Shown here piece by piece: positions 7,314 to 13,430 of a stretch of 13,435 bases of DNA. The notes under the pieces were generated by a model, which saw nothing but the letters and a program-made list of their open reading frames with translations, was not told the DNA's origin and made no database searches. How positions within the stretch are numbered: the first letter of the stretch is position 1; each line of letters starts with the position of its first letter. A program made the position numbers and the translations under genes. The stretch spans positions 1 through 13,435 of the forward strand of contig WJJB01000411.1 of NCBI GenBank assembly GCA_014729935.1, in the 5' to 3' direction. The DNA is from Candidatus Bathyarchaeota archaeon. GTDB taxonomy: Archaea > Asgardarchaeota > Lokiarchaeia > Sigyniarchaeales > Sigyniarchaeaceae.

Positions 7314-7454
7314 ATGCAGCTAGAGGCATTCATCTTGACGGTTCTTGCCTCCCGCGGGTGCCAAGTCCCGCTTGGCATCGAAATCCTGATCCGCGCCACG
7401 CAGGTTTCCCACCATGGTAATGGCATGGATTCATGCCCTCCCTGCATCTCGTGA
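7314..7454 (+). CDS. Possible 46-codon leader ORF before the RPA14-like gene
   Basis: An ATG frame of 46 codons (starting MQLEAFILTVLASRGCQVPL, ending CPPCIS) ends 25 bases before the RPA14-like ATG on the same strand. It contains a CPPC motif and follows the candidate plus-strand TATA element. There is no SD before it, and chance open frames of this size are common, so it is only a candidate small protein or leader peptide. Confidence 0.2.
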   Translation: MQLEAFILTVLASRGCQVPLGIEILIRATQVSHHGNGMDSCPPCIS

Positions 7455-7479
7455 ACCGGTCCCGAGTTGATGAAAACCC

Positions 7480-7848
7480 ATGTCATTCCCGACCACGGTG
7501 AAGAAGCGCCAGATAGACGAGGTGGAATTTTCCGACGAGATCGTGTGGATCCAAGCGAAGGTAACTGGCATTTCAAAAGATGCCATCAACGTTGATGATG
7601 GCACGGGAACCCTCCGCTTGGACCGTGGGGATGGTGGTGAGGAGGATGGTGAACCTTGCAAGGTGATCGGGAACGTGACGCAGGACTCGCGCGTCCGGGT
7701 GATCGGCAGGATCATTCCGCACACGGATAACACGTTCACCGTGAAACCGGAAATCATCCAAGACATGGATGGCCTTGACTTGGACAGTGAATTGATGAAA
7801 AAGGTCAGGGCACTAGAGCAACAACTAGAGGAGGTAAACAAGAAATGA
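7480..7848 (+). CDS. Single OB-fold protein, RPA14-like subunit
   Basis: A 122-residue protein with one predicted OB fold at about 20-95 (IVWIQAKVTGISKDAINVDDGTGTLRL, SRVRVIGRIIPHTDNTFTVKPEII), then an acidic segment (DMDGLDLDSE) and a helix, possibly coiled coil (LMKKVRALEQQLEEVNKK, 105-122). The strand pattern and size match the small RPA subunit (archaeal RPA14, eukaryotic RPA3), which pairs with RPA32 through C-terminal helices. The RPA32-like protein at 647-1525 is the obvious candidate partner. The assignment rests on architecture, not identity. The start is fixed by an in-frame TGA three codons upstream; no SD is evident. Its stop overlaps the pyrB start as ATGA, so translation is likely coupled. 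Confidence 0.7.
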   Translation: MSFPTTVKKRQIDEVEFSDEIVWIQAKVTGISKDAINVDDGTGTLRLDRGDGGEEDGEPCKVIGNVTQDSRVRVIGRIIPHTDNTFTVKPEIIQDMDGLDLDSELMKKVRALEQQLEEVNKK

Positions 7849-8771
7849 CCAACCCGTTTGCAGGAAAAAACGTGCTATCCACCAAGGACTTTTCCAAGCA
7901 TGATGTAGAATACCTGATGGAAACAGCAAGCAAGATGAAGGACATGAAGCAGGACGGGAGCAAGGTGCTTTCCAATAAGATCATGGCATCCATGTTCCTT
8001 GAACCATCCACTAGGACCCGGCTCTCCTTCGATGCAGCTATGAAACGCCTTGGTGGGCAGGTGGTTGGATTTTCCGACTGGGAAAAATCGTCCTTTCACA
8101 AGGGTGAAACCCTGTCGGATACACTGCGTGTGGTGGAAAATTATGCAGACGTGGTTGTCCTGCGCTCGAAATACGAGGGTGCAGCCCGGTATGCCGCGAG
8201 CATCTTGGAAATCCCGGTGATCAACGCGGGAAGTGGTTCGCAAGAACATCCCACCCAAGCATTCCTTGATCTTGCATGCATCAAGGAAGAAAAGGGATAC
8301 ATCGACGGGTTGACCATTGGCTTGTGCGGGGACCTGCATTATGGCCGCACGGTGCACTCGCTGGTCCCGCTCCTTGCGCGATACGATATCACGCTGGTTC
8401 TCATTTCGCCCGAGTCACTCGGGCTCCGCGATGAGGACAAGGCTAGCTTGAAGGAATCTGGCGTAACCTTCAAGGAAGTCGAGTTGCTGGAAACCGTCAT
8501 TGGAGACTTGGATTGCTTGTACATGACCCGGATCCAACGAGAACGCTTTCCCAGCGAAGAAGATTACCGCAAGGTCAGGGGCTTTTACGTCTTGAACCAA
8601 GATACCCTCAAGGGTGCCTCGGACCAGTTATTACTCATGCATCCCCTCCCGCGAATCAACGAGATCGATCCAGGCGTCGATGCATTGCCACAAGCGGTGT
8701 ACTTCAAGCAGCCCATGCACGGGTTGCACGTGCGCATGGCGTTACTCGCCTTGATCTTCGATATATTGTGA
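7845..8771 (+). CDS. pyrB: Aspartate carbamoyltransferase, catalytic subunit
   Basis: Condenses carbamoyl phosphate and L-aspartate to N-carbamoyl-L-aspartate, the committed step of de novo pyrimidine synthesis. At 308 residues it is typical of the family. The carbamoyl-phosphate site is FLEPSTRTRLSF (STRTR at 55-59). The loop supplied by the neighbouring subunit is SSFHKGETL (82-90, with S83/K86). HPTQ is at 135-138, the aspartate-binding RTVHSL at 168-173, and HPLPR at 266-270. A strong GGAGGT nine bases before the ATG confirms the start. It overlaps the RPA14-like gene by four bases. No regulatory chain gene (pyrI) follows, although archaea often encode pyrB and pyrI together; pyrI may be elsewhere or absent. 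Confidence 0.97.
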   Translation: MTNPFAGKNVLSTKDFSKHDVEYLMETASKMKDMKQDGSKVLSNKIMASMFLEPSTRTRLSFDAAMKRLGGQVVGFSDWEKSSFHKGETLSDTLRVVENYADVVVLRSKYEGAARYAASILEIPVINAGSGSQEHPTQAFLDLACIKEEKGYIDGLTIGLCGDLHYGRTVHSLVPLLARYDITLVLISPESLGLRDEDKASLKESGVTFKEVELLETVIGDLDCLYMTRIQRERFPSEEDYRKVRGFYVLNQDTLKGASDQLLLMHPLPRINEIDPGVDALPQAVYFKQPMHGLHVRMALLALIFDIL

Positions 8772-8819
8772 ATCCAGTTGCAATTTGCCATTTCCATCAC
8801 GGGATGCCTGTACATGCCT

Positions 8820-8864
8820 GAAGCCGGTTACCTGATTTGGCTGGCAGGTGGATAGGCTGGCTTC
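8820..8864. repeat. Nested hairpin downstream of pyrB
   Basis: GAAGCC (8820-8825) pairs with GGCTTC (8859-8864). Within it ACCTG (8830-8834) pairs with CAGGT (8845-8849). It begins 49 bases after the pyrB stop. No oligo-T follows, so a standard terminator is not clear; it could be a 3'-UTR structure or a small RNA. Otherwise the pyrB-methyltransferase gap (8772-8982) shows only the methyltransferase promoter. Confidence 0.4.
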
Positions 8865-8947
8865 CCCTGATATGCGTGGTTCAATTAGGGAGGAATGGAA
8901 CGAGTGTTGGGGAGCCTCTCTTCTGAATAACTATTCTACCTGTTCTG

Positions 8948-8956
8948 AATATTTAT
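8948..8956 (+). promoter_or_regulatory. TATA box of the methyltransferase gene
   Basis: AATATTTAT lies 35 bases before the ATG at 8983 in an AT-rich stretch. It predicts a nearly leaderless mRNA, in line with the lack of an SD. Confidence 0.5.
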
Positions 8957-8982
8957 CTTGGTTGATTTACTTATAGGGTTCA

Positions 8983-9705
8983 ATGGATCGACAAAAAGAA
9001 TTCTACGAGATGTATTGGAACGGTCGTGAAAAGGTAGGATATCACCATGGTAAGGAGGGATACACATTACCTCACCGGTTAGATTTTGCGCTCAATCTCA
9101 TCCTTGAAGAGATTACCCAAGCCGACCATGACATGAAGATTCTCGATATTGGTTGCGGAGATGGTGCAATTGGCATGCTATTGAAACAAGTTGATTTCCC
9201 GCATCACCTTCACGTGCATGGCGTAGACATATCTGAAAGGGCGTTAGAGCTAGCGAGCGCTTATTATACCGAGACAAGAAATGTAAATGTAGATAACATC
9301 GATCTTGGAACCATTTTCCAAGGGGAAAAATTTAACATCATCGTTTGCATGGAAGTTCTTGAACATATTTTCCACCCGAAACGTCTTCTACGTGGAATTC
9401 ATGGTCTTCTAACCACTGGAGGATTTGCCATTCTTTCCATTCCAAATGAGGCACTTTGGATTCACCGGTTGAAATTATTGCGTGGAAGGCTCCCTGATTC
9501 ACACCTGATTTGCCCTGGAGAACATATCCAACGGTTCACCCTTGCCACATTCTCCTCATTGCTCTCGCAATGTGGGTTCAAGATAGCATCCCTTCATCCC
9601 GATCTTGCGATACCTCGTGGTTTAAAGATATTCAGGCGAATTCTCAAGAGATTTCCATCATTATTTGCATCCCAGATTGTAGTAAAAGCCGTCCCGGTCG
9701 TGTGA
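8983..9705 (+). CDS. Class I SAM-dependent methyltransferase
   Basis: A 240-residue methyltransferase of the Methyltransf_11/23 type. Motif I is ILDIGCGDGAIG (53-64), the acidic ribose-binding residue is D82 in HGVDISE, and the motif IV region is IVCMEVLEHIFHP (120-132), followed by GGFAILSIPNE (146-156). The insert RLPDSHLICPGEHIQRFTLA resembles the H-x-x-x-F/Y-T/S segment common in lipid-, sugar- and quinone-type methyltransferases, but the substrate cannot be told. The C-terminus is basic (RGLKIFRRILKRF), which could allow membrane association. The gene is visibly AT-richer than its upstream neighbours and stands alone, consistent with an accessory or transferred gene. The family call is firm, the function is not. 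Confidence 0.9.
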   Translation: MDRQKEFYEMYWNGREKVGYHHGKEGYTLPHRLDFALNLILEEITQADHDMKILDIGCGDGAIGMLLKQVDFPHHLHVHGVDISERALELASAYYTETRNVNVDNIDLGTIFQGEKFNIIVCMEVLEHIFHPKRLLRGIHGLLTTGGFAILSIPNEALWIHRLKLLRGRLPDSHLICPGEHIQRFTLATFSSLLSQCGFKIASLHPDLAIPRGLKIFRRILKRFPSLFASQIVVKAVPVV

Positions 9706-10078
9706 TAAGCGAAATATAAGGAAACGTGGGAACACGGCCGCTCGTTGACCAGAGATGTGGCTCGTGCACAAGAATCCTTAACGAATCACTCATCAAGCCA
9801 TTGATGCGCGTGATTTCATGGGAATGAATCAATATTGTTTTAACCGGGCAGGTCCGGCCATTACCTGTTTTCCCCCCGCCCCAAGAACCACGCGTGACAG
9901 TTTCCCGGCACGTGGCGTGGTTCCCGAAGGCACGTTGGTCCATTTGGATTCTGGTCGAATTGCACGAGTGGAATCACCACACGTTGAAAGGGGGGCCAAA
10001 CCGGATTCCTTGAAAGCGAATTCAATCCAGGCATTGACTGAAGAGAACGGGTTTTTTTTCAGAGGATCGGTGACCTAC
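9706..10078 (+). other. Structured intergenic region, candidate non-coding RNA
   Basis: No convincing protein is visible here. A CATCAA-GCCA-TTGATG hairpin lies at 9791-9806, perhaps the 3' end of the methyltransferase mRNA. A TATA-like stretch (AATATTGTTTTAACC, 9831-9845) is followed by a perfect 9-bp hairpin, GAACCACGC (9885-9893) with GCGTGGTTC (9915-9923), then by GGATT/AATCC pairing near 10003-10028 and a T8 run at 10052-10059. Together these outline a possible plus-strand transcript of about 190-200 bases. I see no motifs of RNase P, SRP or rRNA. A 95-codon frame (9818-10105) crosses the area but lacks SD and protein-like character. Confidence 0.35.
10052..10059 (+). terminator. T8 run, plus-strand terminator candidate
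   Basis: Eight consecutive T preceded by GGG are the longest T run in this part of the plus strand. No protein gene ends nearby, so it would terminate either read-through from the methyltransferase or a separate RNA. Confidence 0.45.
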
Positions 10079-10093
10079 CAACTGACTCGACAC
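10079..10093. repeat. 15-base direct repeat, copy 1
   Basis: CAACTGACTCGACAC, repeated exactly at 11697-11711 in the same orientation. It lies just beyond the 3' end of the two-gene minus-strand membrane module. Confidence 0.6.
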
Positions 10094-10134
10094 CTACTAA
10101 AGTAAAGGACGTGGTTTTCTTTCGCGAGATGAAT

Positions 10135-10148
10135 AAAAAATGGAAAAA
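10135..10148 (-). terminator. T-rich terminator of the six-helix membrane protein gene
   Basis: On the minus strand, T5 then T6 separated by three bases begin about 25 bases after the stop codon. This is typical archaeal oligo-T termination. Confidence 0.55.
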
Positions 10149-10173
10149 GTGGAGAATCCTGCTCCAGGGTTTT

Positions 10174-10737
10174 TCACGCGGGTGGAGCACGGTTTGCCTT
10201 CAGCTGCATCATGATGGCAATTACCACGCTTGCAGCCGCGCAGGCAATGGCTCCAACGCAAGGTGCAAGGAAAATTGAGACCCTTCCTATTTCAAAGATT
10301 AGCCAAATCGATGGAATGAAGATGGGTGCAATCATGGCATAAAACAAGATCTTGTCCACGAGCGCGTCACCTTGCCCAAATCGTCCCGCCGCAAAAGCCA
10401 AGGATGGTGCCATGAATAACAGGTGAATCAAATAGTCCTCATCATGAGTATCCCAATTAGAAATGGATCCATATATGAGGAAAGACACCACGGCGGGGAT
10501 TATCCCGGACAATCCCACGAGGTATCCCTGCAATTGCTGTATCTTCTCGATCTTCAACAGGGAAAAGACAAGCACCAACGCTACCGAAACTACATTCAGT
10601 ACAAGTATCGTGGTGAGACCCGGTCCCTCGGAGCTGAACTCAAGGATATTGATAGTGACAATGCAACCCCCGCTCGCCACCGCCAGCACGAATATCCATA
10701 TCTTCATTAGCCTTTCTTTCTTATCTCCTTCTGGCAT
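10174..10737 (-). CDS. Hypothetical integral membrane protein (about six helices)
   Basis: A 187-residue protein with six hydrophobic segments at about 13-32, 42-61, 72-92, 102-120, 129-150 and 155-179, short polar loops, a charged N-terminus (MPEGDKKERLMK) and no evident catalytic motif. I cannot assign a family; a small transporter-like or accessory membrane protein is possible. The start is well supported: GAGGT nine bases before the ATG and a TATA-like GTAATATACAT at about 10783-10795 on the minus strand. T runs follow the stop, so it appears to be its own transcription unit. It lies downstream of the split membrane-anchored gene, and both lie between the two copies of the 15-base repeat. 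Confidence 0.75.
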   Translation of the reverse strand: MPEGDKKERLMKIWIFVLAVASGGCIVTINILEFSSEGPGLTTILVLNVVSVALVLVFSLLKIEKIQQLQGYLVGLSGIIPAVVSFLIYGSISNWDTHDEDYLIHLLFMAPSLAFAAGRFGQGDALVDKILFYAMIAPIFIPSIWLIFEIGRVSIFLAPCVGAIACAAASVVIAIMMQLKANRAPPA

Positions 10738-10782
10738 TATTTTTTACCTCTTGCATGTGTTAACCATACTTCTTGATGGTCA

Positions 10783-10795
10783 TGTATATTACATG
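10783..10795 (-). promoter_or_regulatory. TATA box of the six-helix membrane protein gene
   Basis: ATGTATATTACAT, nearly palindromic, is centred about 52 bases before the start. It predicts a leader of about 20-25 bases containing the GAGGT site. Confidence 0.5.
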
Positions 10796-10965
10796 TTTTC
10801 GAGTTATAACATCTTCGTCAAGATTCCCTTCGTCATGTCGCTTTAACCATGAAAAACCCATTGCCATGAGTCAAGATCCAGGTGCTTGTATTCACGAGAT
10901 GCCCATGGAAGTATTAAATGTAATCATACTTCATGCCGACACTTCAATGATGAATCAGTGCACTG

Positions 10966-10972
10966 AAAAAAA
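10966..10972 (-). terminator. T7 terminator of the membrane-anchored split gene
   Basis: The minus strand carries TTTTTTT about 35 bases after the stop codon at 11006. The rest of the gap 10738-11005 holds the TATA box of the next gene and nothing else that I can support. Confidence 0.55.
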
Positions 10973-11005
10973 CCGAGGAAATTGAAGAGAGATATCCAAT
11001 GACGA

Positions 11006-11672
11006 TTATTTCCGTTCCAGCTGCCAGTATTCTATGCTCGAGATGACATTCTCCACGTATTTATCCAAGCCATGCTCCATTATCCCCTTCTTGATAATGG
11101 CGAGCATCCCTTTCTTGTCAGTTATATTATCGGGAAGTTGTTGCTCATGTTGTGCGAATAGAACCAACATGTAAAGTAATCTCACGCTGGGATTGTTTGG
11201 GTCGGTGAAACGGCCAGGGTTATTAGAGAAGGAATCCATGTTCTTGTTGGCAATCGCCTGAATGAAATCTTTCACATTATGTTTCAAGAAGGTGATTCTA
11301 TTCTCGTTTTCGAATAATGCATCGAATTTCCTGAATGCATCGTCTTTTTCCCAATTTCTAAGCTTCCTGTTCACCTTCACGCCGCCATTTTTCACGTATG
11401 CCTTGAATTCCTTGTAGGTTTCAAAGGCAAGGTAGATCATGCCAACGAAATAATAAAAATACCCGAGACTCCCATTCGGCTTCTCTTCCAGCGGGTTCCA
11501 CCGGGTGACATTTACCTTTTTCCCGATATTCTCGGTACCAGGTACTTTTTTTGGCATAATGAATCCCAATAACCATTGCAGTTGCCGCGAGCACGAAAAC
11601 TGGTGCTAACGCAAGCCAAATCATGGCAAATGCAAGAAATCGTATAAGTTTTGGGCATGTGATCTTCTTCAA
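11006..11672 (-). pseudogene. Membrane-anchored hypothetical protein split by a one-base shift at A7
   Basis: Two overlapping minus-strand frames look like one gene. The first (from 11672) encodes KKITCPKLIR and a clear membrane segment of about 29 residues (LIRFLAFAMIWLALAPVFVL onward), then HYAKK. The second, ending at 11006, encodes a soluble C-terminal region after MPKKVPGTENIGKKVNV. They meet at seven A (11546-11552). Dropping one A joins YAKK directly to VPGTEN and gives about 221 residues. The second frame has no SD of its own. The first has GGAGGAGGT eight bases before a TTG codon at 11672, so TTG is the likely start; a GTG at 11711 has no SD. The joined protein has one sure helix, a second hydrophobic patch (YFYYFVGMIYLAF) and a mainly helical domain. 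Family unknown. It may be a sequencing error, a real lesion or programmed slippage. Confidence 0.6.
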
Positions 11673-11696
11673 AAAGAAATACCTCCTCCTGTTACT

Positions 11697-11711
11697 CAAC
11701 TGACTCGACAC
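11697..11711. repeat. 15-base direct repeat, copy 2
   Basis: An exact match to 10079-10093. It lies immediately upstream of the SD of the membrane-anchored gene, so the two copies bracket a 1.6-kb block holding two minus-strand genes. The match ends on both sides after 15 bases. Confidence 0.6.
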
Positions 11712-11990
11712 TCACCATGCATGTATGCTTTTTCTCGCCCATCATCCATTCCAAATTCAATCTCATTGTCCAATAACTTGCAGGGGGCAAGTGAGAATGA
11801 TTTCGAACTATGGCATGATACCTTAAGCACGACTTTCGTGGTGCCAACCATCGATTAGATTCACCCGCGTGTCATTTTTCCCGATGTTTTTCACACTGCA
11901 TCACGGATCTCGACTTTCATCCCCGAAGTACCTATCTTGGCCGAGAAATAATGTGTGCCTCCCAGCGCGCGCCCGCGCACGTCCGTTCCA
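11712..11990. other. Intergenic region between the membrane module and EF-1alpha
   Basis: No supported gene. On the minus strand GAGAAAAAGCATACATGC (about 11720-11737) is a weak candidate promoter for the split membrane-anchored gene. A small CACGA/TCGTG hairpin occurs near 11829-11841. A minus-strand open frame from 12148 to 11891 overlaps the EF-1alpha start and promoter and is judged spurious. Confidence 0.4.
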
Positions 11991-11991
11991 C

Positions 11992-12006
11992 AAAGTTTTA
12001 TATAAA
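11992..12006 (+). promoter_or_regulatory. Strong promoter (BRE and TATA box) of EF-1alpha
   Basis: AAAGTTTTATATAAA closely matches the archaeal BRE plus TATA consensus and is the best promoter in the window, as expected for an abundant protein. It predicts transcription from about 12027-12030. Confidence 0.8.
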
Positions 12007-12029
12007 CCAACGATTCACTTCTACTACAT

Positions 12030-12060
12030 TCGAGGGTGCCGTTCCATTTCGCACCCTCGA
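12030..12060 (+). promoter_or_regulatory. Perfect 10-bp hairpin at the 5' end of EF-1alpha mRNA
   Basis: TCGAGGGTGC (12030-12039) pairs perfectly with GCACCCTCGA (12051-12060) around an 11-base loop, CGTTCCATTTC. It begins almost exactly at the predicted transcription start, leaving 34 unpaired bases before the ATG at 12095. It may stabilise the mRNA or regulate its translation; the palindrome could instead be a DNA operator just downstream of the promoter. Confidence 0.6.
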
Positions 12061-12094
12061 GCAAGGACAAGGAAACAATATACCGTGAATCATC

Positions 12095-13363
12095 ATGCCG
12101 AAAGAAAAGCCACACCTGAATGCTATCATCATCGGTCATATTGACCATGGAAAATCAACCACCATGGGACATATCCTGGTGCAGGCGGGAGCGGTGTCGG
12201 ACAAGGAACTACGCGAGATGGAAAAGCTCGCCTCGGAACTCGATCGGCCCTCATGGAAATTCGCTTATTTCATGGACCGGTTGATGGAAGAACGCAAGCG
12301 TGGCATCACGATCGACCTCGCTTTCAAGAAATTCGAGACTGACAATTATTACTTCACGATAATCGATGCACCTGGCCACGCCGATTTCGTCAAGAACATG
12401 ATCACCGGTGCTTCGCAGGCTGATTGCGCATTGCTAGTGGTAAGCGCGAAAACCGGCGAGTTCGAGTCGGGTATTGCAGCAAATGGTCAAACAACCGAGC
12501 ATGCCTTCTTGGCAAAGACGCTCGGTGTCAACCAGATCGTAGTCGGCGTCAACAAGATGGACGATCCTGTCGTTAACTACTCGGAGGACCGTTATAACGA
12601 GGTAGTTGCTGAATTAAAGAAACTCCTGAAACGTGTCGGTTACAAGCCGGATAACATTGCTTTCGTTCCCATGTCAGGCTTAATGGGAGATAATTTGAAA
12701 GAAAAATCGGAAAATACGCCCTGGTATGACGGAGACACCGTGCTCCAAGCCTTCGACAAGTTCGAGGTTCCCGAGAAGCAAGTAAACAAGGACCTCCGCA
12801 TCCCCGTTCAAGACGTGTACAAGATCAAGGGTGCCGGCACCGTGCCAGTCGGCCGCGTGGAAACCGGCAAGTTGAAGGTCGGAGACAAGGTGGTTTTCAT
12901 GCCATCGGGCATCACCGCAGAAGTTAGGAGCATCGAGATGCACCACGAGGCCATGAAGGAAGCCGAGGCGGGTGACAACATAGGTTTCAACATCCGCGGT
13001 GTTGATAGCAAGAATATCAACCGGGGCGATGTTGTTGGTCACGTTGGCAAGGAACCAAACGTTGTAACACCGGACAAATTATTGCAAACCCAGGTGATCG
13101 TCATCTGGCACCCGACCGCGCTCAGCATCAATTACACTCCCGTGACGCACCTCCACACTGCACAGGTTGCCATGCGCTTCGCAAAGTTGCCCAAGGGCAT
13201 GGACTACATGAAGCGAAATGACAAGGGCATCGTGATGCTGCAACCCATGAGAAAGGTGTGCGTCGAGAAATTCGAGGATTTCGCACCATTAGGTAGGCTT
13301 GCAGTGCGAGATATGGGCAGGACAGTTGCCGTTGGGCTCGTGCGGGACATCGTGGATTCCTGA
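12095..13363 (+). CDS. tuf: Translation elongation factor 1-alpha
   Basis: The GTPase that brings aminoacyl-tRNA to the ribosome. All G motifs are present in 422 residues: G1 GHIDHGKS (14-21), G2 RGITID (69-74), G3 DAPGH (91-95), G4 NKMD (153-156) and G5 SGL (194-196). The two beta-barrel domains follow (IPVQDVYKIKGAGTVPVGRVETG, then the third domain ending VAVGLVRDIVDS). The helical insert before RGITID is of archaeal/eukaryotic EF-1A type, not bacterial EF-Tu. The G1 motif has Ile where most homologues have Val. The start is fixed by an in-frame TGA three codons upstream. There is no good SD near the ATG, and the leader carries a hairpin instead. It appears monocistronic, without fusA, rpsL/rpsG or rpsJ beside it inside the window. 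Confidence 0.98.
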   Translation: MPKEKPHLNAIIIGHIDHGKSTTMGHILVQAGAVSDKELREMEKLASELDRPSWKFAYFMDRLMEERKRGITIDLAFKKFETDNYYFTIIDAPGHADFVKNMITGASQADCALLVVSAKTGEFESGIAANGQTTEHAFLAKTLGVNQIVVGVNKMDDPVVNYSEDRYNEVVAELKKLLKRVGYKPDNIAFVPMSGLMGDNLKEKSENTPWYDGDTVLQAFDKFEVPEKQVNKDLRIPVQDVYKIKGAGTVPVGRVETGKLKVGDKVVFMPSGITAEVRSIEMHHEAMKEAEAGDNIGFNIRGVDSKNINRGDVVGHVGKEPNVVTPDKLLQTQVIVIWHPTALSINYTPVTHLHTAQVAMRFAKLPKGMDYMKRNDKGIVMLQPMRKVCVEKFEDFAPLGRLAVRDMGRTVAVGLVRDIVDS

Positions 13364-13399
13364 AGCAGGAACCACCACGAGAGCGTTCCATCACCTTAA

Positions 13400-13430
13400 T
13401 TTTCCCTTTTTTGTTGTTTTCATTCATTTT
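13400..13430 (+). terminator. Repeated T runs after EF-1alpha
   Basis: T4, T6, T4 and T4 runs follow one another starting 36 bases after the stop codon. This multi-T pattern is typical of strong archaeal terminators and supports a single-gene transcript. Confidence 0.7.

Noticed and set aside
7286..7841. Minus-strand open frames of 96 and 136 codons opposite the RPA14-like gene
   Set aside because: They are shadows of the plus-strand gene, which is coupled to pyrB by an ATGA overlap and has a clear OB-fold pattern.
9860..10059. Identification as RNase P RNA, SRP RNA or a box H/ACA RNA
   Set aside because: I could not find the conserved core motifs of these RNAs, so only an unassigned candidate is reported.
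9818..10105. Plus-strand open frame of 95 codons after the methyltransferase
   Set aside because: It has no SD, runs through a perfect hairpin, a T8 run and the 15-base repeat, and its protein lacks any fold-like pattern.
10773..10985. Plus-strand open frame of 70 codons
   Set aside because: It has no SD, covers the TATA region and terminator of minus-strand genes, and has no recognisable features.
11891..12148. Minus-strand open frame of 85 codons
   Set aside because: It overlaps the EF-1alpha start, leader hairpin and TATA box on the opposite strand, all of which are well supported.
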